64,000 nt of DNA from Flavobacterium humi (GCF_004745595.1 NZ_SRLH01000004.1:62001-126000), one strand, 5' to 3'; counted from the first letter of the stretch, positions 16,255 through 26,542 are shown. Numbers and translations: made by a program. The notes: generated by a model from the sequence alone, not told the origin.

Positions 16255-18768
16255 TTATAGTAATCCGCCACCGCTTTGGGTTTCGTTGGCATCACGTTGT
16301 TTGCGTTGCAGCGCTCTGTTTTTTCCTCCTCCGAATACATAGTTGAAACCTACGTAAAAAGTTTGGCTTTCCCAGTAAAAAGCACCGTATTGTCTGTAAG
16401 GAATGTTTCCGTCGAAAGCGAAATGCATCGTGTCAAAAATATCATTCAAACGTGTTGTAACGGTTCCTTTTCCTTTTAATACGCTGTATGTCAAGCCTAC
16501 ATCTGCTTTGTACATCGCTTTTCTTTCAAACTGAAGGCTCAGGTCACGCCCTCTGTACATCCCGAATAATTGGAATTTCAGTTTGGAAGTCGCCGTAAAG
16601 GTATTGTTCATTCTTGCATTGAAAGAAGTCACGTCAATTTCGGCATTCTCCAAAGCATTCGTAGTCGCATTTTGGATCGTTCCGCGGACCGTTTTAAAAT
16701 AGGCATCGGCACTCGCATTGGCAGACCACCATTTTGTGAATTTTAAATTGGCCGAAGCTTCTACACCATAAGCATTGTTGTCATTGAAATTGTCAAAAGA
16801 AAGGATTTTACGGTTGTTTGAAGGGTCGTTCGGGTCATTGAAAATCACTCTCGAAATCTCATCATTGATCCTTCTGTAAAATACGCCGGTAGTTACAGAT
16901 CCTACCTTCATGTTTCGGGTATAATTCACCTCGAATGAATTCGTGAACTGCGGTTTTAATTCCGGATTTCCTTTGGATTCGATCAAAGGGGTTGACCATT
17001 CCCTGATTGGGCTGATTTGCCCTATACTTGGCCTGTCAACTCTTCTGGAATAGTTAAAATTGAAGGAATTCTTCTCATTTAAAGTATACGTTACGAAAGC
17101 AGATGGGTAAAAAGTAAAGATTTTATCCGTTACCCTGTCACTTTCATTCGAGCTTGTATTCTGAGGCGTTTCATCCGATTTGAATTTCGTTTCGCTTTTG
17201 TCAAAATCTCCTGAAATATCGTAATATTCCATTCGGATGCCTAACTGCGTACTCCATTTGCTGCTCCATTCCGTACCGTAATTGGCATACACGGCGCTGA
17301 TGTTTCTGTTGAAGCTGAATCTGTTGTCGGCATTTTCAACAAGATCGTAAGGCGCGCTAAACTGAGTTCCGTCCTTGTGGGAATTGAAATTGTTTTTTGT
17401 CGTTTGAATCCTTGTTTCCGCACCAAGCTCCAGTTTTGTTTTTTCGGTTAAAGGATTGGTATAATCAATATTAATTTGGGTATAATCGGTCACACCTTTA
17501 ATAACATTCCTTGTATCGAAATCCGATGCCAAACTCCCGTTAGATTCGGTAGAACTGTCATCATAATGCGTGTCTTCGCTGTTTTTTGTTTTGGAATAAT
17601 TTACCTCAACATCCAAAACCTCGTCTTTTTTGTCAAAATTATGTTTGAAAGCCGCATCGTAGGTCTGGGAATTGTTTTTATTTCTATTTCTGAAATATTG
17701 GCTGCTGTCATTATTGCCAAGCCCTGAATAATCGATAATCGTTTTTCCGGTTCCGCCCGTATGGTTTATACTTTGGTTGGTATATACCGAAAAAGTGTTT
17801 TTGTCATTAATATAATAATCGACACCAAACTTCACCAAATGGGAATTGTTTAAATTATTGAATTCAAAATTCTGAAGGTTTTCCAACCCTGGATTTGAAC
17901 TGTTTACATAACCGTGATTGGCGTTTCTACCATGGTTGAAGCCATAATTGGTATAGAAATTTACCTTTCCAACTTTATAATTAAGATTTACAGAAGAGTT
18001 TGTTTTTGGTGTTTTCCCGAAAGTTACCCCGGTATTTATAGAACCGTTGAATCCGATATTCGCATTTTTATGCAAAATGATATTGATGATCCCGCTCATT
18101 CCTTCCGGGTTGTATTTCGCCGATGGATTGGTGATCAATTCTATTTGTTTGATCGATGCGGAAGGGATTTGCTGCAAAAGCTGCGCCGCATCAACATTGG
18201 AAGGTTTCCCGTCAATCAGTACGCGCACGTTTGAATTCCCTCTTAAACTCAATTCCTTGGTCTGCGGATCGATGCTTACCGTCGGTACATTGTTCAGGAT
18301 TTCAGAAGCATTCGTTCCGGAAGCCACTAAATCTTTTCCGACATTCACCACTTTACGGTCAATTTTCTGTTCGATGGTTGAACGGTCCCTTACAACAGAA
18401 ACGCCTTCAAGCATGGTCGCCTCTTCTTCAAGAGCAATCGTTTTAAGAGCGACTGATTTGTTTTCGGAAGATAAGTTGAAATTACCTTGGTATGTCTTAT
18501 AGCCCATAAACTGCACTTCGATGGTCAGGTTCTTTAATTCCAGGTTTCCTACTGTAAATGTTCCGTTTTCTTTAGAAATTGCTCCCGAGATCACTTTTCC
18601 GGCATCCTTGATGGTAATGGTGGCGTACGGGATTGGTTCACTGGTTTTCTTGTCGACTATTTTCCCGGAAATGCTTCCGGGGTTTATAAAATTGTTGGGG
18701 GCAGATGTCTGTGCTTGCATACTAACGAACTGCGTTAGCAGGCAAATGAGAAAAAGTTTGAGTTTCAT
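16255..18768 (-). CDS. TonB-dependent-like outer-membrane beta-barrel protein
   Basis: An 837-residue outer-membrane receptor. After the signal peptide (ending near MQAQT) comes a CarboxypepD_reg-like domain (about 30-115; ISGKIVDKKTSEPIPYATITI), a plug-like domain (about 125-235; ASEILNNVPTVSIDP, LRGNSNVRVLIDGKP), and a large C-terminal beta-barrel (about 240-810) of the 'outer membrane beta-barrel family' common in Bacteroidetes. A Gln/Arg-rich tail ends in GGGLL. It resembles TonB-dependent receptors but is not SusC-type, and no SusD partner is adjacent. The substrate is unknown. It is monocistronic: a terminator lies downstream, and it is 165 bp from the end of the upstream T9SS gene, which has its own terminator. 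Confidence 0.85.
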   Translation of the reverse strand: MKLKLFLICLLTQFVSMQAQTSAPNNFINPGSISGKIVDKKTSEPIPYATITIKDAGKVISGAISKENGTFTVGNLELKNLTIEVQFMGYKTYQGNFNLSSENKSVALKTIALEEEATMLEGVSVVRDRSTIEQKIDRKVVNVGKDLVASGTNASEILNNVPTVSIDPQTKELSLRGNSNVRVLIDGKPSNVDAAQLLQQIPSASIKQIELITNPSAKYNPEGMSGIINIILHKNANIGFNGSINTGVTFGKTPKTNSSVNLNYKVGKVNFYTNYGFNHGRNANHGYVNSSNPGLENLQNFEFNNLNNSHLVKFGVDYYINDKNTFSVYTNQSINHTGGTGKTIIDYSGLGNNDSSQYFRNRNKNNSQTYDAAFKHNFDKKDEVLDVEVNYSKTKNSEDTHYDDSSTESNGSLASDFDTRNVIKGVTDYTQINIDYTNPLTEKTKLELGAETRIQTTKNNFNSHKDGTQFSAPYDLVENADNRFSFNRNISAVYANYGTEWSSKWSTQLGIRMEYYDISGDFDKSETKFKSDETPQNTSSNESDRVTDKIFTFYPSAFVTYTLNEKNSFNFNYSRRVDRPSIGQISPIREWSTPLIESKGNPELKPQFTNSFEVNYTRNMKVGSVTTGVFYRRINDEISRVIFNDPNDPSNNRKILSFDNFNDNNAYGVEASANLKFTKWWSANASADAYFKTVRGTIQNATTNALENAEIDVTSFNARMNNTFTATSKLKFQLFGMYRGRDLSLQFERKAMYKADVGLTYSVLKGKGTVTTRLNDIFDTMHFAFDGNIPYRQYGAFYWESQTFYVGFNYVFGGGKNRALQRKQRDANETQSGGGLL

Positions 18769-18880
18769 ACTACTGTTTGTTTGTTTATTGTTGCGATTGA
18801 TGATTGCAATGCATAGTAGACTATCCTTTGCAGGGATTGTTACAATTTTAAGAAATGTTTAACATCGGGAGGAAAATAAA

Positions 18881-18916
18881 AAAAAACCTCGCCATGCTTG
18901 GGTATGGCGAGGTTTT
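18881..18916 (-). terminator. Terminator of T9SS type B gene
   Basis: Perfect 13-bp arms aaaacctcgccat (18883-18895) and atggcgaggtttt (18904-18916) with an 8-nt loop; on the minus strand the T run continues to 18881 and beyond. Confidence 0.85.
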
Positions 18917-18933
18917 GTATTTCAGGCGGCAGT

Positions 18934-21900
18934 CTATCTCTTGAGGGTAAAGTGCGCTTTAAAAGTTTTCGAGGTCCCTTTTTCAAGATAATGCACTGCA
19001 AACCAATAATCGGTTGCCGGCAGTGGTTTCCCGTTGAATGTACCGTCCCATCCTCCAGACGATGGTGTGATTTGCTTGATTAGCTTTCCAAACCTGTCAA
19101 AAATGAATATCGGGGCATCCGGATTGGAAGGTCTTAAATTAGGAATATTCCAGGTTTCATGGTATCCGTCACCATTTGGGGTGAAAAATTTAGGATAGTT
19201 TATAATGATTGCCGTGGCAGGTGCCGGAGAACATTGTCCGTCCTTGTCCCGTACCGTTACCGTATGTTCTCCCGGAGCAACATCGTAAAAAACGTTGCTG
19301 TCCTGGAAATCGGCTTCATCCAGCTGGTATTCGTAATTGCCGGATCCGGAACCCAAAACATTTATGGTAATGTAAGAAGGCGATTCAAAAGCATCACTGT
19401 ACACTATCTCTATATAAGGAGCATATTCGGTTACAGTTGTGGTTATTGTTTTGGAACAGCCCGTAGTAACATCCGTTACCTTTACGCTGTATGTGCCGTC
19501 AATTGCCGCTATATGGGTCGGACTGGTGCTTATAATTGTCGGGCTTGGTGCCAAAGTCCATTCAAAAGTATGGTTGGCTGCCGCAACTCCCGGCTCTAAA
19601 AGTACCGGATTGACCAATGCGCCGGTTTCGTAATCCGTACAAATGGAATATTCCGGTTGTAAAACGGGATTTGGCAGCGGTTTTACGATTAAAGACAATT
19701 CGGCCACGCCAAAACAGGAATTTGCCGGAATGTTATTATTGTTGATGATCCTCACCCAAACACTATCGTTAAAAGGATTGTCATTCTGATACGCAGAAGG
19801 ATTGGCTATTGGCGTTGCCAGCGGATTATTGGCATCAGCCAAAGAGGTATAATAACTAAAAGAATAATCCGAGGCAGGCGTTTGTGTACCCAAAACTTCA
19901 GATTCCCTTTGGGTCAGGTCAAATGAAAAGATACCATCATTTGCTGCAAAAGTATCGCACTCGCTAATAGCAGTTGGCGAAAAGGCAGTTGTGGAATGGT
20001 TGATGATGATATTGACCAGGTTTTCATCCTGGCAATTCAGGTGGTTGCTGGTTTCCCTGTAAATATAAATCGGAGAAGTAGTCGAGGAAGTAAAGGTTCT
20101 TTGTGAAGCAGTTATCAACTCAACGTTTCCAGGTGTGGTAGGTCCTCCTGATAAAGTATAATAATGATTTTGCGGTGGCAAGACCGGAAGGGTATAAGTG
20201 TCACAAGCTGTCTGATTGCCTAAGTCGACAGCTTCTATCCCGTCAATCGCTATTTTGAACATACTTTGAGTATAGCAGTTAGCTGGATCGTTAGGATTTT
20301 CGGCATAGATGTAAATTATTTTGGTCCTGTTGGCCAAATCGTCATTGGCATTCAGGTCTGTGATGTCGATAAAAAGGTCCGTAATCGGATTTACGCCCAT
20401 CGGATCGTCATAGTAATTCCCGTTTGTCAGCGGTAATAAAGTATAATTGTAACAAACCACCTGGTCTGCAGATCCATCAATCACAGGCTTGGTATTGATG
20501 TTGATCCTCCACGGTTTTTCTGTAAAACAGCCTGTCAGAGCCGTCGATTCCTTGTAAAGGTATATGGTGGCAGAGGTAGCTACAAAAGAAACATTCGGTA
20601 TGAGCTTCACATTCCCGGTTACTGAAGGTCCTCCGGATAAAGTATAGTAATCCGCACCGTCAGGATTTATAGGCAGGACAAAATTCCCGCAGTTGGTATA
20701 ATCCGGCTGGTCGGCTATAATTGGTTTGTGGAATGTAACCACAAATGAATCATCATCAGTACAGTTGGCGCTTGCCACATGGAAATAGATGGTCCTCGTA
20801 TTTGAACCCACAGGAGCTGTTATGATCCCGGGCGGAATGATATTCCCGCCTCCGTTAGGGGCATCCCTGTATTCTCCAATTGGAGGGGCAGTTAAAACAT
20901 AAGAAGTACAAACATCCCTGTTAGGCATCGGGATGTGGTCTATGTAAGCGGTAAAATGAATAATAGGTGTCCTACAATTGTTATTCTCCGCAAAAACATA
21001 AATATCGGTTGTAGTATTGATTGGGAAAGTAAGCAAATGATACGTTCCCAGAATGTCCTGTGTGTAATAATTCCCAACACTCAAAGCAGGTAGGGAATTG
21101 ATCGGGTTGCAATCAAATAGGTCCGGGAATGTCCCGGTTATTGTCGGTGTAATATCAACATGGACGGTAAAGCTGCTTTCCAGGATACAAGGAGGCGTTT
21201 CCATGGAAACAAAATATACATGGATCACTTCTCCGACAGCAGCCACATAACCAGGGAGCAATTCTGTATTCCCAGGAGTGGAAGGACCTCCGGCCTGTGT
21301 GAAATATTGAGATCCTGGGATTGGAGCCGGCGGTAATATGAATTGATCGCATTGTGTATCTCCTGGAGATAAATCGCTCGGATCTACCAACCAGACAAAG
21401 AAATCGCTTTCAGAATTACAGCTGGGAATACCTCCGGTTTCATAATACACATAAATATGCTGTTCTGTCGTAATGACGTCCCCTTCAAAAAGCGGTGTAC
21501 CGGTCCCGTTGGCACCCGTAAAATAATTTCCCTGTGTCAAATGGCCTAAAGTATAGCTGGTACATACATATTGATCTGCAATCTGAGGAATCATAGGGTT
21601 TGGGACGGCAACAAGATTTAGGCTTGATACGGTTGCACAACCCGGATCGGTCTTGTTTTGCACCCTTACATAAATTACCGTACTACCAGAAACAAAGAAG
21701 GAAGTCGTATTTATATTGTTTATGCCGGCATTTGCATCGGATAAACTGGTATAATAAGTCACATTAAAAATCATTCCGGAAGAACCGTTCAATGCAGTAG
21801 GATCTTGTGTTGGCAAATCGAATGACGCGGTCCCGCCTCCTGTTACAGATTCGCACATGCTGAAACTCCAGGCCGGTGCCGGTGCAGGCGGTGGTACGAG

Positions 21901-23238
21901 TTGCAATTCGAAAGATTTGACAGCATGGCATCCGGCAGGGTTTTGGATCCTTACCCAGATGGTTTTAGGCAAACTTCCTGCACTAACAGTATAGCTCAAT
22001 GGCAAAGGGTTGGTGTTGGATTCCGCTTCCGATTGCAATTCATGGTAACTAACCTGATTGGAACTTGTAGGATCGACGATTAAGTTGTTGTATGCTAAAT
22101 TAAAGGTGTAATTGGCTTGCCCTGAATCGCATTTGTATAAAAATTGAGGATTTGGGGTGGTAAGAGTAGCGTTATACTCAATTACGATATCATTGGTGGC
22201 AACTTCGCAAAGACTGGATTGCACATAATAAGTGAGCTGGTATGTTCCTGGGCTGCTTATGGTCAAATTTGGGCCGGTTTCGCCAGGCAGAGGATTGCCA
22301 AATTCATCTTTCCATACAAAATCAAACAGGTTAGGATCTAATCCGGAAGTTATGGTGTAAGTGTCTCCGTCGCATAGCGCTGTGTTGTTGGCAATGGTCA
22401 AGTCGGGCCCTAAAATATCTTCTCCAAAGTCAAAACTGCCCCCGCCCAAAAAAACGGCAGAGTCAAATTCATTATCTCCCCTGTCTGCAATTACCAGTTT
22501 GATATGGTACGTTCTGTTAGGTACCAGCGTGGAAGAAGCATTCATTAAAACCGTCTGCCCGTTAAAATTCGTAGCTGAAGTAGTTGCAGCCGCACCTCCG
22601 TTGTATCTTCCGAAGTATTGCGGATTGGCAGAAGGACACCCGGAATTATACGTTATGTTCCTGATGGTCCGAACCGAAATTGGCGTGGATGTACTAGGCA
22701 CAACGGCAATATTCTGTGTTGTTCCGTTTGTGGAATCGGTCAGTAAGAAAGCAAAAGCGTCTTCAAACAAACATTGGTACGCCCCGTATTCTTCAGAAGC
22801 AAAAAGAAATTGGAAATTAAAATTGGGCGAAAGTGCCGTAAAATTAAATTCCAGGACCGTGGCGTTTTTGGAATTAAGCGTAATGCCCGATGCCAAAAGT
22901 GCCGCTTCCAAATCCGCATCGCCATCCCAGGCCATACTGCCGTCGCTTAACTCGGAAGTGTTTGGTCCCTGAGAATTGAAAATATTCCCTGTCGTCAGGA
23001 TTACGCCATTTTGCAATGGAAAATTAGGATTTGTGTTTTCAAAATAGCCAATCCCATTTGAAGATCCGAAATTGGTCCCTGTCCTGAAGCTTACATCACG
23101 TGCATTTACGCAAGGGCTGTTTACCAAAACATCTTTTACCAATTCATCCTCGCTGTACGCGGTACTATTGATCGTAATCGATTGGGAGAGCATCGGCAGG
23201 CTGGTGGCCAGTATAAAAAAAAATAGAATTCTTTTCAT
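18934..23238 (-). CDS. Large secreted repeat protein with choice-of-anchor L domain, T9SS type B
   Basis: A 1434-residue secreted protein. It has a signal peptide (1-19), a choice-of-anchor L domain (about 40-275; conserved FQFLFASEEYGAYQC and GDNEFDSAVFLGGGSF), Ig-like stretches (about 280-545), then about seven tandem repeats of 65-75 residues (about 552-1055). Each repeat opens with a C....LP or CTSYTL block, has a central Y(Y/F)T..GG block, and closes with an IY(I/V)Y..T...C strand. Further Ig-like domains follow, and a T9SS type B sorting domain (1349-1434; FFTPNGDGYHETW). Two conserved Cys per repeat suggest disulphide-stabilised beta domains. It is probably a surface adhesin or sheath protein. 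The gene stands alone with its own -7 element and terminator. Confidence 0.88.
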   Translation of the reverse strand: MKRILFFFILATSLPMLSQSITINSTAYSEDELVKDVLVNSPCVNARDVSFRTGTNFGSSNGIGYFENTNPNFPLQNGVILTTGNIFNSQGPNTSELSDGSMAWDGDADLEAALLASGITLNSKNATVLEFNFTALSPNFNFQFLFASEEYGAYQCLFEDAFAFLLTDSTNGTTQNIAVVPSTSTPISVRTIRNITYNSGCPSANPQYFGRYNGGAAATTSATNFNGQTVLMNASSTLVPNRTYHIKLVIADRGDNEFDSAVFLGGGSFDFGEDILGPDLTIANNTALCDGDTYTITSGLDPNLFDFVWKDEFGNPLPGETGPNLTISSPGTYQLTYYVQSSLCEVATNDIVIEYNATLTTPNPQFLYKCDSGQANYTFNLAYNNLIVDPTSSNQVSYHELQSEAESNTNPLPLSYTVSAGSLPKTIWVRIQNPAGCHAVKSFELQLVPPPAPAPAWSFSMCESVTGGGTASFDLPTQDPTALNGSSGMIFNVTYYTSLSDANAGINNINTTSFFVSGSTVIYVRVQNKTDPGCATVSSLNLVAVPNPMIPQIADQYVCTSYTLGHLTQGNYFTGANGTGTPLFEGDVITTEQHIYVYYETGGIPSCNSESDFFVWLVDPSDLSPGDTQCDQFILPPAPIPGSQYFTQAGGPSTPGNTELLPGYVAAVGEVIHVYFVSMETPPCILESSFTVHVDITPTITGTFPDLFDCNPINSLPALSVGNYYTQDILGTYHLLTFPINTTTDIYVFAENNNCRTPIIHFTAYIDHIPMPNRDVCTSYVLTAPPIGEYRDAPNGGGNIIPPGIITAPVGSNTRTIYFHVASANCTDDDSFVVTFHKPIIADQPDYTNCGNFVLPINPDGADYYTLSGGPSVTGNVKLIPNVSFVATSATIYLYKESTALTGCFTEKPWRININTKPVIDGSADQVVCYNYTLLPLTNGNYYDDPMGVNPITDLFIDITDLNANDDLANRTKIIYIYAENPNDPANCYTQSMFKIAIDGIEAVDLGNQTACDTYTLPVLPPQNHYYTLSGGPTTPGNVELITASQRTFTSSTTSPIYIYRETSNHLNCQDENLVNIIINHSTTAFSPTAISECDTFAANDGIFSFDLTQRESEVLGTQTPASDYSFSYYTSLADANNPLATPIANPSAYQNDNPFNDSVWVRIINNNNIPANSCFGVAELSLIVKPLPNPVLQPEYSICTDYETGALVNPVLLEPGVAAANHTFEWTLAPSPTIISTSPTHIAAIDGTYSVKVTDVTTGCSKTITTTVTEYAPYIEIVYSDAFESPSYITINVLGSGSGNYEYQLDEADFQDSNVFYDVAPGEHTVTVRDKDGQCSPAPATAIIINYPKFFTPNGDGYHETWNIPNLRPSNPDAPIFIFDRFGKLIKQITPSSGGWDGTFNGKPLPATDYWFAVHYLEKGTSKTFKAHFTLKR

Positions 23239-23263
23239 GGATTTATGCTAAATTTCGAGCGGG

Positions 23264-23271
23264 CAAATGTA
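23264..23271 (-). promoter_or_regulatory. -7 element for T9SS type B gene
   Basis: CAAATGTA on + reads TACATTTG on the minus strand, matching TAnnTTTG, 25 bp before the start codon. No clear -33 TTG is seen at the usual distance. Confidence 0.55.
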
Positions 23272-23397
23272 TACTAAATTTACGAAATAAATTAAGTAAA
23301 GAACTGTGGTTTAAAAAGTTATTTTAAATATTATGAGAAATGTAAATATTTAATTGTTAATATTAGAGTTTTAATTTTGAGATTGCCCAAGAGCAGA

Positions 23398-23428
23398 TTG
23401 CCTTATTCGGCGAATAAGTTTATCTTTG
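23398..23428 (+). promoter_or_regulatory. argS promoter
   Basis: TATCTTTG at 23421-23428 with TTG at 23398-23400 and a 20-bp spacer, 18 bp upstream of the argS start codon. Confidence 0.75.
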
Positions 23429-23446
23429 CCTGCAAAATAAATTATC

Positions 23447-25222
23447 ATGACACTATCGCAGATTCTTACACCCCAAATCCAGAAAGCTGTTCAGGCTTTA
23501 TTTGATGTTTCCCTCGAAAAAGTAGAATTTCAGGTAACTCGCAGGGAGTTTGAAGGTGATATCACTATGGTTATTTTTCCGTTGTTGAAACTTATAAAAG
23601 GGAATCCTGTGGAAATCGGGACAAAAATCGGGGATTACCTAACCGAAAATGTTGCAGAAGTGGAACGTTTCAATGTAGTGGCCGGGTTTTTGAACATTGT
23701 GATTTCAGATGCGTATTACCTGGATTTTTTCAACCAGATCAAAAACGACGAACAATTCGGGTTTGTTACTCCAAAAGAAGGAGGAAAGGCGGTTTTAGTC
23801 GAATATTCATCCCCAAATACCAATAAACCGTTGCATTTGGGCCATGTCCGAAACAACCTTTTGGGGTATTCCGTAGCAGAAATACTTAAGGCTTCAGGAA
23901 AAAAAGTATATAAAACACAGATTATCAACGACCGTGGGATCCACATCTGTAAATCGATGCTGGCCTGGCTGAAATTCGGGTACAACGAAACGCCGGTTTC
24001 TTCAGGGCTGAAAGGCGACAAGCTGGTTGGGAAATATTATGTGGAATTCGATAAAGTCTATAAATCCGAAATCAATGTACTGATTGCGCAGGGCAAAACA
24101 GAAGAAGAAGCTAAAAAACAGGCGCCAATTATCCTGGAAGCCCAGCAAATGCTTCGAAAATGGGAAGCAGGCGACGAAGAAGTAGTGGCACTTTGGAAAA
24201 AAATGAACCAATGGGTTTACGACGGGTTTGCCATCACTTACAAGAATTTAGGCGTTGATTTCGACTCGTATTATTATGAGAGCAATACCTATTTGTTAGG
24301 GAAGGAAGTGGTCCAGTTTGGCCTGGAAAAAGGGATCTTCGAAAAAGACCCGGACGGTTCCGTATGGATTGACCTGACGGCGGAAGGACTGGACAGGAAA
24401 ATTGTCCTTCGTTCGGACGGGACGGCTGTTTACATGACCCAGGATATCGGGACTGCCATCCAGCGTTCCAAGGATTTCCCGGACGTAGGAGGAATGGTGT
24501 ATACCGTTGGGAACGAGCAGGATTACCATTTTAAAGTGTTGTTCCTGATCATCAAGAAACTAGGCTTCGACTGGGCACAGAACTTGTTCCATTTATCGTA
24601 CGGAATGGTTGAATTACCTTCCGGTAAAATGAAATCGCGTGAAGGAACCGTAGTGGACGCAGACGATCTTATGGAAGAAATGACCCAAACGGCACGACAG
24701 ATTTCAGAAGAATTAGGAAAGCTGGAAGGTTATGGCGAAGAAGAAAAAGCATCCCTTTTCAAAACCATTGGGCTTGGCGCACTAAAATATTATATGCTTA
24801 AGGTCGATCCTAAAAAACAGATGATGTTCAATCCTGAAGAATCGGTTGATTTTGCCGGAAATACAGGTCCTTTCATCCAATATACTTACGCCCGCATCCA
24901 ATCGATCCTTCGTAAAGCCGACTTTGACCTGAATGTAGATATCACCGAAACATTGCATGAAAAAGAAAAAGAACTAATCAAACAAATCGAGATGTACCCT
25001 GAGGTGATCCAGCACGCTGCTGCGAACCACAGCCCGGCTTTGATTGCCAATTACACCTATGATTTGGTTAAGGAATACAATTCGTTTTACCAAACGGTTT
25101 CCATACTCGGGGAGGAAAACCTGGTCAAAAAAATCTTCCGTGTGCAATTGTCCAAAAAAGTGAGCGATACCATAAAATCAGCCTTCAGTTTATTAGGGAT
25201 CAGTGTTCCTGAAAGAATGTAA
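23447..25222 (+). CDS. argS: Arginyl-tRNA synthetase
   Basis: A 591-residue class I tRNA synthetase that charges tRNA-Arg with arginine. Present are the N-terminal additional domain (about 1-90), the HIGH motif as HLGHVRNNLLG (about 129-139, preceded by EYSSPNTNKP), a KMSKS-equivalent MKSREGT (about 395-401), and the C-terminal DALR anticodon-binding domain (about 475-591, including the AFSLLGI segment). The length is normal and no key residue is missing. The gene is monocistronic with its own promoter and a bidirectional terminator. Confidence 0.97.
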   Translation: MTLSQILTPQIQKAVQALFDVSLEKVEFQVTRREFEGDITMVIFPLLKLIKGNPVEIGTKIGDYLTENVAEVERFNVVAGFLNIVISDAYYLDFFNQIKNDEQFGFVTPKEGGKAVLVEYSSPNTNKPLHLGHVRNNLLGYSVAEILKASGKKVYKTQIINDRGIHICKSMLAWLKFGYNETPVSSGLKGDKLVGKYYVEFDKVYKSEINVLIAQGKTEEEAKKQAPIILEAQQMLRKWEAGDEEVVALWKKMNQWVYDGFAITYKNLGVDFDSYYYESNTYLLGKEVVQFGLEKGIFEKDPDGSVWIDLTAEGLDRKIVLRSDGTAVYMTQDIGTAIQRSKDFPDVGGMVYTVGNEQDYHFKVLFLIIKKLGFDWAQNLFHLSYGMVELPSGKMKSREGTVVDADDLMEEMTQTARQISEELGKLEGYGEEEKASLFKTIGLGALKYYMLKVDPKKQMMFNPEESVDFAGNTGPFIQYTYARIQSILRKADFDLNVDITETLHEKEKELIKQIEMYPEVIQHAAANHSPALIANYTYDLVKEYNSFYQTVSILGEENLVKKIFRVQLSKKVSDTIKSAFSLLGISVPERM

Positions 25223-25230
25223 AAGCATAA

Positions 25231-25269
25231 AAAAATCCGCCTCGTTTGATGGGAACTCGGCGGATTTTT
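25231..25269. terminator. Bidirectional terminator after argS
   Basis: aaaaatccgcc (25231-25241) and ggcggattttt (25259-25269) form a perfect 11-bp stem with A and T runs on either side. It separates argS from the convergent small gene ending at 25288. Confidence 0.85.
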
Positions 25270-25287
25270 AAACAAACAAACAAAGTT

Positions 25288-25635
25288 TTAATTAAAGTTT
25301 AGCGGATACCTGATGTCTTTGTACGTCAGGTATTCTTTCTTTTTAGTGATGTCCAGCAAACAGATCAGTTCGCTCAATTCATACCTATCAATAAGGATGA
25401 TAAAATTAGTCTGTAAGGTTGGGATCGGGATTTTTTTCTCGAAAACCGAATTTTCATATTCCTTTTCCCAATACGAAACATCAATCTTTAAAAGGAAATG
25501 GATAAAGCTATCCAGTTCGTCAGGTGTCAGGTTGAAATTCAAATTCTTAAAGGAGAGTTGGTAATTTTCAGAATGGGAACAACGTATCAAAAGCCCGTTT
25601 TGAGTCTGGTTTAAGTATTTGATTCTCTGACACAT
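25288..25635 (-). CDS. Small cytoplasmic protein of haem locus (possibly DUF6686-like)
   Basis: A 115-residue protein without signal or membrane segments. It opens with MCQRIKYLNQTQNGLLIRCSHS and is rich in Leu/Ile/Asp. I think it resembles a small Bacteroidetes family annotated as DUF6686, but this is from memory and weak. It starts 7 bp after the DUF6607-like gene stops, so the two are co-transcribed. The link to haem uptake therefore rests only on position. Two Cys and a His near the N-terminus (C2, C19, H21) could bind metal or haem, which is speculation. Confidence 0.65.
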   Translation of the reverse strand: MCQRIKYLNQTQNGLLIRCSHSENYQLSFKNLNFNLTPDELDSFIHFLLKIDVSYWEKEYENSVFEKKIPIPTLQTNFIILIDRYELSELICLLDITKKKEYLTYKDIRYPLNFN

Positions 25636-25642
25636 ATTGCGT

Positions 25643-26542
25643 TTATTTTATAATGTAACTATCTATTATCGTGTTGATTTCTTCTTTTGAAGTATCCGGT
25701 TTCAGATCAAAAAGAGTCATAAAAAGCGGTTGTTTGTTAACGGTTTTTTCCAAATTCAGGTTTTTATTCTGAGCAAAAACAGTTTCCCATTTGTCTCTCA
25801 CTTTTTTCCAAAGCTGATTGTTTTCTTTCCACCAGTTTTGAGCTGCTTTACACTTCGAATCGTCTACTTTTGTATACACATCGTGCCCTTTTTCCTGAGC
25901 AAGCAAAACATCCGGGGTGTTGTCTGCCCTAACGATTTTGTCATTATCCTGATCGTGGATCCATCCGAAAGCGGTTATCTCATGTACGTTAGTCCTTTTT
26001 AGTACATTATAATCATTCCTAACCGTATGTTCTCTTCTTGGAAGCGGTGCGTCGGTAGTGTTTTCCCATACATGCCTTCCGTCATAATGCGACCATGTTG
26101 CTGTCCCTTCGTATCTCGGGCTGTCATCAACTTGATATACTTTTTGAGTCCATTGGCCTTTTACTGCATTGGAAGGCAACTTTTTGAATTTCCAGCTGGT
26201 GTCTTTGTAAAAATCATAAAAATTGGTATTCTCGAACATCCAATCCTGCCTCCAGTGTTTGATGATGGTTTGGTCGTTTACGATCAATAAATGCTGCATT
26301 ACGATTTTGTTGGGCTGGTCTTCTACCAATTCGACCCATTCCAATCCGTAATCGTGTTTTGTTTTGGACGGTTTGTAGTTTAGGGTGTCTTTTGAATACT
26401 TAAAAGTTTCTGCAAAATTGAACTTAACCTCATAACAGCCGCACATTGATTTAATGGCTTTTATGTCCTGTGATTTCTTGTCCTGGCTATAACCAATTGT
26501 TGCAAAGCCTGTTACCAAAATAAGTAAAATGATTCTTTTCAT
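25643..26542 (-). CDS. Exported DUF6607-like protein beside hmu genes
   Basis: A 299-residue exported protein (signal MKRIILLILVTGFATIGYSQ). The mature start KAIKSMCGCYEVKFNFAET contains a CGC motif, and the later part is rich in Trp and charged residues (KHWRQDWMFENTNFYDFY). I assign it to the family I know as DUF6607, often found next to HmuY/HmuR-like genes in Bacteroidetes; its biochemical role is not known to me. It is divergent from the HmuR-like receptor gene, 110 bp apart, each arm with its own -7 element. A role in periplasmic haem or iron handling is inferred from this placement. Confidence 0.75.
   Translation of the reverse strand: MKRIILLILVTGFATIGYSQDKKSQDIKAIKSMCGCYEVKFNFAETFKYSKDTLNYKPSKTKHDYGLEWVELVEDQPNKIVMQHLLIVNDQTIIKHWRQDWMFENTNFYDFYKDTSWKFKKLPSNAVKGQWTQKVYQVDDSPRYEGTATWSHYDGRHVWENTTDAPLPRREHTVRNDYNVLKRTNVHEITAFGWIHDQDNDKIVRADNTPDVLLAQEKGHDVYTKVDDSKCKAAQNWWKENNQLWKKVRDKWETVFAQNKNLNLEKTVNKQPLFMTLFDLKPDTSKEEINTIIDSYIIK

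Noticed and set aside
22361..22972. A 203-codon open frame on + inside the T9SS type B gene
   Set aside because: It is antisense to a protein with clear domains, has no signal or family pattern, and its composition follows the codon pattern of the opposite strand.
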